Source of the DNA: Kitasatospora setae KM-6054 | GTDB taxonomy: Bacteria; Actinomycetota; Actinomycetes; Streptomycetales; Streptomycetaceae | Assembly: GCF_000269985.1 (NCBI RefSeq) | Contig: NC_016109.1 | Location: 5,270,001-5,334,000, forward strand | Direction: 5' to 3' | Length of the DNA stretch: 64,000 nucleotides | Shown here: in pieces, positions 15,603-23,970 of the stretch | Numbering within the stretch: the first letter of the stretch is position 1 | Layout of the letters: the number at the start of each line of letters is the position of its first letter | Position numbers and translations under genes: made by a program | Notes under the pieces: generated by a model | The model's input: only the letters and a program-made list of their open reading frames with translations | The model's database searches: none | Told to the model about the DNA's origin: nothing

Positions 15603-16343
15603 GTGGACAACTCTCCCGAGCCGGACCCGCAGGGCGTGCTGCCCTCCCCGCTGCCGAAGAACGAGCCCGCACCGGTCCCCGCCCAGGCGCCCGGTACCGA
15701 CCTGGCCGCCGAACTGCGCGCCTCCGACGCCGACCGCGAACGCGTCGCCGACCTGCTGCGCGACGCGTACGCCGAGGGCCGGCTGACCGCCGACGAGCAC
15801 GCCGAGCGGATCGGGATCGCCTACGCCGCCCGCACCTTCGGCGAGTTGGAGCCCCTCACCCGCGACCTGCCCAGCCACCCCGGGCCGATCCGGCACAACC
15901 TCACCAAGCCCCCGCTGGACGCCCCCGCCCCGCTCGGCCCGCCCCCGCTGCCCGCGCCCCGGGCCGAGGCGTCCACCATGGTCGCGGTGTTCGGCGGCGC
16001 CGCCCGCAAGGGCCGCTGGCGGGTCGGCTCGCACCTCAAGGCGGTCGCGGTCTTCGGCGGCATCGAGATCGACCTCACCGACGCGGTCTTCGAGTCCCCC
16101 GAGGTGGTCATCGAGGCGTACTCGGTGTTCGGCGGCGTCGAGATCCGGGTGCCCGAGAACGTCAGTCTGCACGGCGGCGGCGCCGGCGTGTTCGGCGGCT
16201 TCGAGGTCCGCGAGCAGACCTCCGCCGACCCGCACGCCCCGGTCGTCCGGGTGAAGGGCGCCGCGGTGTTCGGCGGGGTCGAGGCCCGGCCGCGGCGCGG
16301 CAAGGCGCTCAAGGAGTGGGTCCGCCGCCGGCTCGACGGCTGA
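15603..16343 (+). CDS. DUF1707 / cell-wall-active antibiotic response domain protein
   Basis: The 246-residue protein has a disordered Pro-rich N-terminus. A DUF1707 domain follows (about residues 36-80), with the pattern RASDADRERVADLLRDAY and GRLTADEHAERI. The C-terminal half contains repeated VFGG motifs (MVAVFGGAARKG, AVFGGIEIDL, SVFGGVEIRV, GVFGGFEV, AVFGGVEA), the beta-solenoid of DUF2154/LiaF-type proteins. No membrane helix is seen, so it is likely cytoplasmic or membrane-peripheral. A role in envelope stress or signalling is suggested only by the LiaF resemblance. It starts with a GTG lacking a ribosome site, six bases after a -10 hexamer, so the message appears leaderless. Confidence 0.85.
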   Translation: MDNSPEPDPQGVLPSPLPKNEPAPVPAQAPGTDLAAELRASDADRERVADLLRDAYAEGRLTADEHAERIGIAYAARTFGELEPLTRDLPSHPGPIRHNLTKPPLDAPAPLGPPPLPAPRAEASTMVAVFGGAARKGRWRVGSHLKAVAVFGGIEIDLTDAVFESPEVVIEAYSVFGGVEIRVPENVSLHGGGAGVFGGFEVREQTSADPHAPVVRVKGAAVFGGVEARPRRGKALKEWVRRRLDG

Positions 16344-16587
16344 CCTGCGCGGTTCCCGGCGCGGCCCCAACTCGCCCTGTGGCACTCCTCGTTGCGGCGA
16401 GTGCGGGGGGTAGTCGATTGCGTGCGGTGTGCATGAATCCCGGGGCGGCGGGGTAGTTCCCCTCGCACATCGTTCCTGTACGGCTGTGACCTACGCGGGT
16501 CGGCGACGGCGCCACGGCGAGGGAGCACGGGGCAGTCGGGCAGGAGGCGACACCGTCCCCGAGCCTTGAGCCTGGTCAGGAGTTACC

Positions 16588-16938
16588 GTGCTGCATCCGA
16601 TCGAGTCCAGCGCCACCGCCGCCGCCCGCCGCCCGGCGGCCCAGCCGGACGCGGACGACAGTCCCTGGCACACCTCGGCCGCCTGCCGCAGCGACGAGGC
16701 CGGGCTGTTCTTCGCCCCCTCCAAGGAGCCGACGGCCGCCCGGCTCTCCCGCGAGGAGCACGCCAAGCGCGTCTGCGCCCGCTGTCCGGTGCTGCTGGAC
16801 TGCCGCGAGCACGCCCTGGCCCAGCCCGAGCCCTACGGCGTCTGGGGCGGCCTGACCGCCGCCGAGCGCCGGGTCGTCCTCACCCGCCGCCGGCGCCGCG
16901 ACGCGGAGATCCGGGTCCCGGCCCGGATAGCGGGCTGA
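16588..16938 (+). CDS. WhiB family iron-sulfur transcription factor
   Basis: This 116-residue protein has the four invariant WhiB cysteines (Cys33, Cys63, Cys66 and Cys72, spaced C-x29-C-x2-C-x5-C) that hold a redox- and NO-sensitive 4Fe-4S cluster. The turn GVWGGLT (about 84-90) precedes a basic RRRRR tail that contacts DNA. WhiB-like proteins act by binding the principal sigma factor. The first ~25 residues are Ala/Pro-rich and variable. The GTG start has AGGAG five bases upstream. From memory, the neighbours (fumarase, DUF1707, glpX) match the wblI neighbourhood in S. coelicolor, so it may be WblI, but I leave the symbol empty. The 245-base gap upstream probably carries its promoter. Confidence 0.95.
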   Translation: MLHPIESSATAAARRPAAQPDADDSPWHTSAACRSDEAGLFFAPSKEPTAARLSREEHAKRVCARCPVLLDCREHALAQPEPYGVWGGLTAAERRVVLTRRRRRDAEIRVPARIAG

Positions 16939-16968
16939 GCGGCCGCGCCACCGCCCCGGACGCACGGC

Positions 16969-17012
16969 GGGGTCGTGGCGCGGGGCGGCCGACCGCCCCG
17001 CGCCACGACCCC
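16969..17012. terminator. 20-bp bidirectional terminator between whiB-type gene and glpX
   Basis: A perfect 20-bp inverted repeat (16969-16988 with 16993-17012) closes on a 4-base loop between convergent genes. Confidence 0.92.
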
Positions 17013-17035
17013 GGGTCCGCGCGCCGCCGGTGCCG

Positions 17036-18076
17036 CTAGTTCGCGCGGTCGAAGTCGATCGCGCTGTACGCCCGCAGCTTGGAGAGCTTGTGGGTGGAGT
17101 CGATCCGGCGGATCGTCCCGCTCTTGGAGCGCATGACCAGCGACGAGGTGGTCGCGGTCTCCTGGCGGTAGTGGACGCCGCGCAGCAGCTCGCCGTCGGT
17201 GATGCCGGTGGCGACGAAGAACACGTTCTCGCCGCTGACCAGGTCGTCCGTGGTGAGCACCCGGTCCAGGTCGTGGCCCGCGTCCAGCGCCTTCTGCCGC
17301 TCGGCCGCGTCCTTGGGCCACAGCCGGCCCTGGATGACGCCGCCCATGCACTTCATCGCGCAGGCCGCGATGATGCCCTCGGGGGTGCCGCCGACGCCCA
17401 TCAGCAGGTCGACGCCGGTCTCCTCGCGGGCGGCCATGATCGCGCCGGCCACGTCGCCGTCCGAGATGAACTTGATCCGGGCGCCCGCCTCGCGGATCTC
17501 CCGGACCAGGTCGGTGTGGCGGGGCCGGTCGAGCACGACGACGGTGACGTCCTCGACGGCGGAGCCCTTCGCCTTGGCGACCCGGCGGATGTTGACCGCG
17601 GGCGGGGCGGTGATGTCGACGTAGTCGGCGGCCTCCGGGCCGCAGACCAGCTTGTCCATGTAGAAGACCGCGCTGGGGTCGAACATGGTGCCCCGGTCGG
17701 CGACCGCGAGGACCGCGACCGCGTTGTTCATGCCCTTGGCGGTCAGCGTGGTGCCGTCCACCGGGTCGACCGCGACGTCGCACTCGGCGCCGGTGCCGTC
17801 GCCGACCCGCTCGCCGTTGTAGAGCATCGGGGCCTCGTCCTTCTCGCCCTCCCCGATGACGACGACGCCGTTCATCGAGACGGTGGAGACGAGGGTGCGC
17901 ATCGCCTTCACGGCCGCGCCGTCGGCGCCGTTCTTGTCGCCCCGGCCGACCCAGCGGCCGGCGGCCATCGCGGCGGCCTCGGTGACCCGGACCAGTTCGA
18001 GGGCGAGGTTGCGGTCGGGCGCTTCCGGAGCGACCACCAGTTCGGAGGGAAGGTGGTGCGGGTACTGCGTGGTCAT
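17036..18076 (-). CDS. glpX: Class II fructose-1,6-bisphosphatase GlpX
   Basis: The 346-codon gene encodes the main gluconeogenic fructose-1,6-bisphosphatase of actinobacteria, a metal-dependent cytoplasmic enzyme. The motif GEGEKDEAPMLYNGE (from about residue 75) and DPVDGTTL (residues 104-111) supply the metal ligands. VGGTPEGIIAACAMKCMGG is the family's phosphate-binding region. The ATG at 18076 has GAGAGG eight bases upstream. A start 15 codons earlier is possible but non-conserved. It diverges from the DUF4245 gene across 238 bases. That gap includes a 15-bp GC-rich direct repeat near 18236-18272 and no other gene. Confidence 0.96.
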   Translation of the reverse strand: MTTQYPHHLPSELVVAPEAPDRNLALELVRVTEAAAMAAGRWVGRGDKNGADGAAVKAMRTLVSTVSMNGVVVIGEGEKDEAPMLYNGERVGDGTGAECDVAVDPVDGTTLTAKGMNNAVAVLAVADRGTMFDPSAVFYMDKLVCGPEAADYVDITAPPAVNIRRVAKAKGSAVEDVTVVVLDRPRHTDLVREIREAGARIKFISDGDVAGAIMAAREETGVDLLMGVGGTPEGIIAACAMKCMGGVIQGRLWPKDAAERQKALDAGHDLDRVLTTDDLVSGENVFFVATGITDGELLRGVHYRQETATTSSLVMRSKSGTIRRIDSTHKLSKLRAYSAIDFDRAN

Positions 18077-18314
18077 CGTCGTTACCTCTCTGTACGCGAC
18101 GGCCAGACAGCACCAGGACACGGAGGGCCACCGGTGCTGCGATGAGGGTTGCTGCGATCGTATCGGCAGGTGGGACGGGTGTCTGTGGCGCCCGCCTCTC
18201 CCGCCCCTTACCGGCTCCTCGCCCGCCCCGCCCCGCCCCGGCCCCGGACCGCCCCGGCCCCGGACCGCCCGACCGGCGCGCGGCGCCCGCGTAAGCGCCG
18301 CCTACCATGGGCGG

Positions 18315-18848
18315 GTGGCAGGCAACAGCAGCAAGAGGGGCCGACAGACGGTACGGGACATGGTCCTGTCGATGGCGGCGGTCGGCGTCGTGGTGGTGGT
18401 CGCGTACTTCTCGATCCCCAACGCGGACGGCAAGGGCAACGGCGTGCACGCCGTGCCGTACCAGGTCGAACTGGCCTCGGCGAAGCGGGCCGCGCCGTAC
18501 CCGCTGCTCGGTCCGCAGCAGCTCCCGGACGGCTGGAAGGCCACCTCGGTCAGCTACAGCCCGAACGACAAGGGCCACGCCGCCTGGCACCTGGGCATGA
18601 ACACCGCCTCCGGCCAGTACGCGGCGGTCGAGCAGAGCAACGGCAAGCGCGACGACGTGGTGGCCCAGAACGTGCCCGGAGCCAAGCCGGACGGCACCGT
18701 CACGGTGGCCGGCCAGGAGTGGGAGCGGGTGCAGGGCGACCGCTACCGGGCGCTGGTCCGCCCGGCCGGCGACACCGGCACCACCGTGCTCACCGGCACC
18801 GCCTCGTACGAGGAGCTGGCCCGGCTCGCCGAGAGCCTGACCCCCTGA
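18315..18848 (+). CDS. DUF4245 domain membrane-anchored protein
   Basis: The 177-residue protein has one N-terminal membrane anchor (about residues 15-35, DMVLSMAAVGVVVVVAYFSI). The extracytoplasmic domain matches the DUF4245 pattern, with PYPLLGPQQLPDGWKATSVS, AAWHLGMNT and GTASYEELARLAESL near the end. Its function is unknown. It is conserved next to glpX in this family of organisms, as I recall. The start is a GTG without a ribosome site. TACCAT lies at 18303-18308, six bases before it, which suggests a leaderless transcript. A 21-bp terminator stem follows. Confidence 0.85.
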   Translation: MAGNSSKRGRQTVRDMVLSMAAVGVVVVVAYFSIPNADGKGNGVHAVPYQVELASAKRAAPYPLLGPQQLPDGWKATSVSYSPNDKGHAAWHLGMNTASGQYAAVEQSNGKRDDVVAQNVPGAKPDGTVTVAGQEWERVQGDRYRALVRPAGDTGTTVLTGTASYEELARLAESLTP

Positions 18849-18869
18849 GCGCCTGACGCCCGGACAGCA

Positions 18870-18914
18870 CGCGCGAAGGCCCCCACCCGGCAGCCGGGTG
18901 GGGGCCTTCGCGCG
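18870..18914. terminator. 21-bp bidirectional terminator
   Basis: A perfect 21-bp stem (18870-18890 with 18894-18914) and a 3-base loop separate the convergent DUF4245 and nitroreductase genes. Confidence 0.95.
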
Positions 18915-18926
18915 TCGTGGCGGGGC

Positions 18927-19520
18927 TCAGACGGTGGTGACGACCTCGTCGTAGGCCAGGCGCGGGCCGCGCGGGAACCAGGCGTCCTCGCCCGGCTTGC
19001 CGATGTTGACCACGGCCAGCACCGAGTGCTCGCCGTCGGCGAAGAACTCCTTGTTGATGCCCGCGGCGTCGAAGCCGGTCATCGGGCCGGCGGCCAGGCC
19101 GGCGGCGCGGACGCCGATGATGAAGTAGGCGGCCTGCAGGGCGCCGTTCAGGGCGGCGGAGGACTCGCGGACCGGACGCTCGGAGAAGAACATGTCCTTG
19201 GCCTGCGGGAAGTGCGGCAGCTGGGACGGGAGCTCCTCGTGGAACTCGTTGTCGGCGGCCAGGATGGCGACCAGCGGCGCGGTGGCGGTCTTGGCCCGGT
19301 TGCCCTCGGCCATGTGCTGCAGGAGGCGGCCGCGGCCCTCCTCGGAGCGGACCAGGACGATGCGCAGCGGCTGCTGGTTGAAGGCGGTCGGGCCGAACTT
19401 GACCAGGTCGTAGACGGCCTGGATCTGCTCGTCGCTGACCGGCTCGTCCGAGAAGGTGTTGGCGGTGCGGGCCTCGCGGAAGAGCAGGTCCTGGGCGGCG
19501 GCGTCGAGTGCCAGGGTCAT
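18927..19520 (-). CDS. Nitroreductase family protein, malonic semialdehyde reductase (RutE/HadB)-like
   Basis: The 197-residue flavoprotein matches the RutE/HadB branch of the nitroreductase family. Evidence is TANTFSDEPVSDEQIQAVYD near the N-terminus, KFGPTAFNQQPLRIVLV, GALQAAYFIIGVRAAGLAAG, and the family ending PRGPRLAYDEVVTTV. It is expected to use FMN and NAD(P)H to reduce malonic semialdehyde or related aldehydes or quinones. No rut pyrimidine genes are nearby, so its physiological substrate is open. The ATG at 19520 has AGGTAGGA upstream. An AT-rich element at 19599-19612 lies in its promoter region. Confidence 0.88.
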   Translation of the reverse strand: MTLALDAAAQDLLFREARTANTFSDEPVSDEQIQAVYDLVKFGPTAFNQQPLRIVLVRSEEGRGRLLQHMAEGNRAKTATAPLVAILAADNEFHEELPSQLPHFPQAKDMFFSERPVRESSAALNGALQAAYFIIGVRAAGLAAGPMTGFDAAGINKEFFADGEHSVLAVVNIGKPGEDAWFPRGPRLAYDEVVTTV

Positions 19521-19715
19521 GTCTGTGTCCTACCTCAGAGCTGGTGGAGCGGTCGGGGTCGGCGGCTCGGGAGCCGCACACCTGCTCCAACCATAGGTGA
19601 AACTTAAACCATTCCCGCAACCCCAGGTGAGGCACGTCACAGCCGCGCGGGAGCCACCCGGAAGCCGCCCCGCTCACCCGGTCCCGCTCACCCGGCCCTG
19701 CTCACCCGGCCCCGC

Positions 19716-19955
19716 TCACTCCGCGGCGGGCTCCTCGGCGGCCAGCGCCGCGTCCAGCCGGGCCCGGGCGCCGTCCAGCCAGCGCTGGCAGACCTTCGCC
19801 AGCCGCTCGCCGCGCTCCCAGAGCGCCAGCGACTCCTCCAGCGTCGTCCCGCCGGTCTCCAGCCGCCGGACCACCTCCAGCAGTTCGTCCCGCGCCTGCT
19901 CGTAGCCGAGCGACTCCTCCGGACCCTCGCCCCGCTCACCCCGCTGATCTGCCAT
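19716..19955 (-). CDS. xseB: Exodeoxyribonuclease VII small subunit
   Basis: The 79-residue protein has the XseB pattern: LGYEQARDELLEVVRRLETG, then TTLEESLALWERGERLAKVC and a short acidic tail. Several small subunits bind the large subunit XseA to form exonuclease VII, which degrades single-stranded DNA to oligonucleotides. The ATG at 19955 is used because the ten upstream codons are not conserved. xseA lies on the same strand but 1.4 kb upstream, behind a sigma factor gene and an antisense acetyltransferase gene. The usual xseA-xseB operon is therefore broken here. Short direct repeats of the type GCTCACCCGGCCC occur just downstream (19668-19705). Confidence 0.92.
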   Translation of the reverse strand: MADQRGERGEGPEESLGYEQARDELLEVVRRLETGGTTLEESLALWERGERLAKVCQRWLDGARARLDAALAAEEPAAE

Positions 19956-19991
19956 GCCGCCCAGGGTAGGCGCTGCCCCCGACAAATCCCG

Positions 19992-20029
19992 TTGCGCCCC
20001 GCCCCCCGGGCCGCCCTACCCTGCCGGGC
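19992..20029 (+). promoter_or_regulatory. Leaderless promoter of the GNAT gene
   Basis: TTGCGC (19992-19997) and TACCCT (20017-20022) have a 19-base spacer. The ATG follows the -10 by seven bases and there is no Shine-Dalgarno. Confidence 0.55.
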
Positions 20030-20509
20030 ATGAGCACCCCACGCCCGGCCGTCCCCGCCGACGCGGAGCAACTGGTCGAACTCCGCGCCCTGATGTTCGA
20101 GGCGATGCGGGGGGAGGCCGCCCCCGGCCCCTGGCAGCGCACCGCCGCCGACCTGCTGACGCGCCGACTCGCCGAACCCGAGCGCCGGTTGCAGGCGTAC
20201 GTGACCGACGACCCGGAGCACCCCGGCCGGCTCACCAGCTGCGCCGTCGGCACCCTGGAGCAGCGGCTGCCCGCCCCCGGCCACCCGGACGGCCTGTTCG
20301 GCTTCGTCTTCAACGTCTGCACCCGCCCCGAGCACCGCGGCCGCGGCCTCGCCCGGGCCTGCACCGGGGCGCTGCTCGGCTGGTTCGACGCGGCCGGCGC
20401 CACCCGGGTCGACCTGCACGCCACGGCGGACGGCCAGGCGCTCTACCGCGGGCTCGGCTTCCACGAGCACTCCACGCCGCTCTCCCGGAACCGCCCGGCG
20501 GCCGGCTGA
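20030..20509 (+). CDS. GNAT family N-acetyltransferase
   Basis: The 159-residue protein has a GNAT fold. The acetyl-CoA pyrophosphate loop is TRPEHRGRGLAR (about residues 101-112), and the C-terminal motif reads ALYRGLGFHEH. It opens with the common pattern PAVPADAEQLVELRALMFEAM. The substrate is unknown. Its 3' end overlaps the convergent sigma factor gene by 67 bases. It is inserted between xseB and xseA on the opposite strand. Codon usage does not differ from its neighbours. Confidence 0.85.
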   Translation: MSTPRPAVPADAEQLVELRALMFEAMRGEAAPGPWQRTAADLLTRRLAEPERRLQAYVTDDPEHPGRLTSCAVGTLEQRLPAPGHPDGLFGFVFNVCTRPEHRGRGLARACTGALLGWFDAAGATRVDLHATADGQALYRGLGFHEHSTPLSRNRPAAG

Positions 20510-21108
20510 CCCGCCGCCCGGCGCGGCGCGGGCGCGGCGGCGGCGCCCGCGCCCCGGGCCAGCGAGCGCCGCAGGTTCAGCCGGGCCCGGTAGGTCAGGG
20601 TCTTCACCGCGCCGACCCGCAGCCCGGTCCGGTCGGCGATCTCCACCGAGCTCAGCCCGTCCCAGTAGCGCAGCCGCAGCACCGACCGCTGCCGCTCGTT
20701 CAGCACCGCCAGCGCCGCGCCCACCCGCTCCGCCTCGGCCGCCGCGATCACCGACTCCTCCACCCGCACCCCGGAGTCCCGGTCGGCGACCGCGGCCACC
20801 GCCGACTCCCGGCGGGTCGAGCGCCGTTTCTCGTGGTCCAGCAGCACGTTGCGGGCGATGGTGAACATCCACGCGCCGAGGTCGGTGCCCGTCCAGTGGA
20901 AACCGCGGATCCCCGCCATCGCGCGGACGAAGGTGTCCTGGGCGAGGTCCTCGGCGAGCGGGCGGCTGCCGGTGCGGCGGAGCAGGAACGCCAGCACCGC
21001 GCCGTGGTAGCGCCGGTAGATGTCCGCCCAGGCGTCGCGGTTCCCGGACTTGGCGGCCTCGATCAGCGCGGGCGTCACCACCGGTCTGTCCGACGGGGAG
21101 ACGTCCAT
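20443..21108 (-). CDS. ECF-type RNA polymerase sigma factor
   Basis: The 221-residue protein has sigma region 2 (about residues 20-90; DLAQDTFVRAMAGIRGFHWTG contacts the -10 element). Region 4 (about 125-180) contains LNERQRSVLRLRYWDGLSSVEIADRTGLRVGAVK, quoted here as one helix-turn-helix from 130 to 163. The C-terminal ~40 residues are an Ala/Pro/Arg-rich tail. No anti-sigma factor gene adjoins it, so the controlling signal is not evident. The ATG at 21108 gives a normal N-terminus. The gene ends inside the convergent GNAT gene. It lies between xseA and xseB on the same strand. Confidence 0.85.
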   Translation of the reverse strand: MDVSPSDRPVVTPALIEAAKSGNRDAWADIYRRYHGAVLAFLLRRTGSRPLAEDLAQDTFVRAMAGIRGFHWTGTDLGAWMFTIARNVLLDHEKRRSTRRESAVAAVADRDSGVRVEESVIAAAEAERVGAALAVLNERQRSVLRLRYWDGLSSVEIADRTGLRVGAVKTLTYRARLNLRRSLARGAGAAAAPAPRRAAGQPAAGRFRESGVECSWKPSPR

Positions 21109-21266
21109 GCCAAACCTCCGGAAAGCGCCGGAAAAGGGAAGGCCCGTCACACTATGACCGGGTCCGACCCCTCGCAAGGAGTTCGCGCCGATGCGTGCGG
21201 AAAGGCCGGGAATTCCCGCGCGGAGGGGGGCTCGCGGTCGATCCCGCGAGCCGGTGACGGCCGCGC

Positions 21267-21379
21267 GGCCCTCCCCGCCCTCCCGGCCCTCCCCGCCCTC
21301 CCGGCCCTCCCGGCCCTCCCCGCCCTCCCGGCCCTCCCCGCCCTCCCGGCCCTCCCCGCCCTCCCGGTCCTCCCGGCCC
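21267..21379. repeat. GC-rich minisatellite (18/9-bp units)
   Basis: About six copies of a unit close to GGCCCTCCCCGCCCTCCC run head to tail, with some copies reduced to 9 bases. The plus strand has no A over this stretch, so it is almost a pure pyrimidine tract with G. It lies directly after the xseA stop codon and shows no protein-coding signal. Confidence 0.85.
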
Positions 21380-21381
21380 GC

Positions 21382-22608
21382 TCAGCTCTCCCGGCCCGCG
21401 CCGCCGTCCACCCGGACGCCGAACGAGCCGCCCGCCACCCGGGCCCGCAGCGCCTCCCCGTCCGCGGCCCGCGCGGGGTCGGTCAGCACCGTGCCGTCCG
21501 CCTTCTGCAGCACCGCGTAGCCGCGCTCCAGGGTGGCCAGCGGCGACAGCGCGACCACCCGGGCCAGCGCGTGCCCCAGGTCGCTCTGCGCGTGGTCCAG
21601 CCGGAGCCCGAGCACCCGCCGGGCCCGGTCCAGCAGCGCGTCGACCTCGGCGCCGCGGGCCGCCAGCGCCTCGGCGGGCGCCGCCAGCACCGGGCGGCTG
21701 CGCACCGAGGCGAGCCCCGCCGACTCCCGCTCGACCCGGTTCAGCACGTGCCGCCGGGCCCGGTCCCGCAGCTGCCGGACCCGGGCCAGCTCCTCGCCGA
21801 CGTCCGGCACCACCCGCTTCGCCGCGTCGGTCGGGGTGGACGCCCGGAAGTCCGCGACGAAGTCCAGCAGCGGCTGGTCCGGCTCGTGCCCGATCGCGCT
21901 CACCACCGGCGTCCGGGCGGCCGCGACCGTCCGCACCAGCTCCTCGTCGGAGAACGGCAGCAGGTCCTCCACGCTGCCGCCGCCGCGCGCCACCACGATC
22001 ACCTCGACCTCCGGCAGCGCGTCCAACTCCCGTACCGCCGCGCACACCTGGCCCACCGACTGCGGCCCCTGCACCAGCACGTTGCGCACCTCGAAGCGGA
22101 CCGCCGGCCAGCGCCGCCGGGCGTTCTCCAGCACGTCCCGCTCGGCCGCCGAGCCGCGGCCGGTGACCAGGCCGACGCAGCCCGGCAGGAACGGCAGCGG
22201 CTTCTTCCGGGCGTCCTCGAACAGGCCCTCGGCGAACAGCCGCCGCTTCAACTGCTCCAGCCGGGCGAGCAGTTCGCCCAGCCCGACCAGCCGCAGCTCG
22301 GCGGCCCGGAGCGAGAGCGTGCCGCGCGCCGTGTACCACTCCGGCTTCGCCCGGACGATCACCCGGGCGCCCTCCTGGACCGCGTCCGCGACCTGCTCGA
22401 ACACCTGCCGGAAGCAGGTCACCGTCAGCGAGACGTCCCGCTCCGGGTCGCGCAGCGTCAGGAACACCATCCCGGCCCCCGGCCGCCGGTTCAGCTGGGC
22501 GATCTGCCCCTCCACCCACACCTCGCCCAGCCGATCGACCCACCCGCCGATCAACGCCGAGACCTTCCCCACCGGCAGGGGCGCTTCCGGACTGCTCGTG
22601 TTGGCCAT
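21382..22608 (-). CDS. xseA: Exodeoxyribonuclease VII large subunit
   Basis: The 408-residue protein is the catalytic subunit of exonuclease VII. An N-terminal OB fold (about residues 10-105; VWVEGQIAQLNRRPGAGMVFLTLRD) binds single-stranded DNA. The catalytic domain contains GLVTGRGSAAERDVL, then VIVVARGGGSVEDLLPFSDEE and PVVSAIGHEPD. A helical region follows and ends with LATLERGYAVL. It starts nine bases after the permease stop codon on the same strand, so the permease and xseA are probably cotranscribed. xseB is displaced 1.4 kb downstream. Confidence 0.95.
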   Translation of the reverse strand: MANTSSPEAPLPVGKVSALIGGWVDRLGEVWVEGQIAQLNRRPGAGMVFLTLRDPERDVSLTVTCFRQVFEQVADAVQEGARVIVRAKPEWYTARGTLSLRAAELRLVGLGELLARLEQLKRRLFAEGLFEDARKKPLPFLPGCVGLVTGRGSAAERDVLENARRRWPAVRFEVRNVLVQGPQSVGQVCAAVRELDALPEVEVIVVARGGGSVEDLLPFSDEELVRTVAAARTPVVSAIGHEPDQPLLDFVADFRASTPTDAAKRVVPDVGEELARVRQLRDRARRHVLNRVERESAGLASVRSRPVLAAPAEALAARGAEVDALLDRARRVLGLRLDHAQSDLGHALARVVALSPLATLERGYAVLQKADGTVLTDPARAADGEALRARVAGGSFGVRVDGGAGRES

Positions 22609-22617
22609 CCCCCGAGG

Positions 22618-23970
22618 CTAGCCGCCGTCGGCGACACCCCGCCCGCGCTGCGCGAACAGCACCACCAGGCCCAGCGCCAGCCACACCGCGCCGACCAGCT
22701 GCGCGGTGTGCGCGGCCTCCACCAGCACCGCGACCAGCACCGCGACGCCCAGCAGCGGCACCACCGCGTGCCGCAGCCAGTCCCGCGAGCCCCCGCGCAC
22801 CACGTACCAGCCGACCACCGAGGCGTGCAGCAGCACGAACGCGGTCAGCGCGCCGACGTTGACCACCGAGGTGAGCCGGTCGAGCCCGTCGTCCCGGCTC
22901 GCCGCCCAGCCGGCCGCGACCAGGGTGACCAGGGCGGCGGCCAGCAGGGCCCGCCGGGGCACCGCCGTCCGCCCGTCGACCGCGCCGAGCGCGCGCGGCA
23001 GCCGCCCCTCCCGGCCCATCGCGAACACCAGCCGCCCGGCCGCCGCCTGCCCGGCGAGGGCCGCGAACGCCGCGCCGACCGCCTTGGACGCGGCGATCAG
23101 CACGTGCAGCCAGTGCCCGACCGCGGACTCCACGGTGTCGTAGAACGCCGATCCCTGCGCCGCCGGGTCGTCGGCCAACTGCTGCGGCGTCACCGGTTCC
23201 AGCACCGCGGCCAGGTAGGTCTGCAGCACGAACAGCACCCCGGCCAGCGCCAGGCACCACAGCACCGCCCGGGCCACCGCCGCGGACGCGCCGACGGCCT
23301 CCTCGACGAACGAGGCGATCGCGTCGAAGCCCAGGTAGGAGAGCACCGCGACCGACACCGCCGACAGCACCGCCGTCAACGAGAACGCGCCGACTCCCCC
23401 GAACGGGGAGCCCCAGTCCCGGGCCGCCCCGTCCCGGACCAGCACCACCGCCGCCGCCACGACGAAGACCGCCAGCACCACCACCTCCAGCGCCAGCACC
23501 GCGAACCCCACCACCGCCGCCGTCCGCACCCCGGCCAGGTTCAGCGCCGTGGTGACCAGCACCGCCAGCACCGTCCACACCCAGCGCGACACCTCCGGCA
23601 CCAGCGAGTTCAGCGCGATCCCGGCGAACAGATAAGCCACCGCGGGGATCAGCAGGTAGTCGAGCATCGCCATCCACCCGGCGACGAACCCCGGCCCCTC
23701 GCCCAACCCGGCCCGCGCGTACGCGAACACCGACCCGGTGCGCGGCACCGCCCGCACCATCTCGGCGTACGACAGCGCGGTGAACCCCATCGCCACCGTC
23801 GCCACCAGGTACACCGTCGCCACCGCGCCGTGGCTCTTCGCGTCCAGCACGCCGAACACGCCGACCGGCGCCATCGGGGCGATGAACAGCAGCCCGTACA
23901 CCATCAGATCCCGCACCCCGAGGGTGCGCCGCAGCTCAGCCGCCCGCGCCTGTGTGCTCACCCTCGCCAT
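22618..23970 (-). CDS. APC superfamily amino acid permease
   Basis: The 450-residue membrane protein has about 12 hydrophobic helices. It begins with the family's substrate-site helix DLMVYGLLFIAPMAPVGVFG. The conserved segment MVRAVPRTGSVFAYARAGLGEGPGFVAGW, spanning about residues 71-99, marks the amino acid-polyamine-organocation family. It should import an amino acid or amine with a proton or by exchange. The substrate is not predictable. The ATG at 23970 is used; a GTG three codons later is an alternative. It lies immediately upstream of xseA and diverges from ispH. Confidence 0.9.
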   Translation of the reverse strand: MARVSTQARAAELRRTLGVRDLMVYGLLFIAPMAPVGVFGVLDAKSHGAVATVYLVATVAMGFTALSYAEMVRAVPRTGSVFAYARAGLGEGPGFVAGWMAMLDYLLIPAVAYLFAGIALNSLVPEVSRWVWTVLAVLVTTALNLAGVRTAAVVGFAVLALEVVVLAVFVVAAAVVLVRDGAARDWGSPFGGVGAFSLTAVLSAVSVAVLSYLGFDAIASFVEEAVGASAAVARAVLWCLALAGVLFVLQTYLAAVLEPVTPQQLADDPAAQGSAFYDTVESAVGHWLHVLIAASKAVGAAFAALAGQAAAGRLVFAMGREGRLPRALGAVDGRTAVPRRALLAAALVTLVAAGWAASRDDGLDRLTSVVNVGALTAFVLLHASVVGWYVVRGGSRDWLRHAVVPLLGVAVLVAVLVEAAHTAQLVGAVWLALGLVVLFAQRGRGVADGG

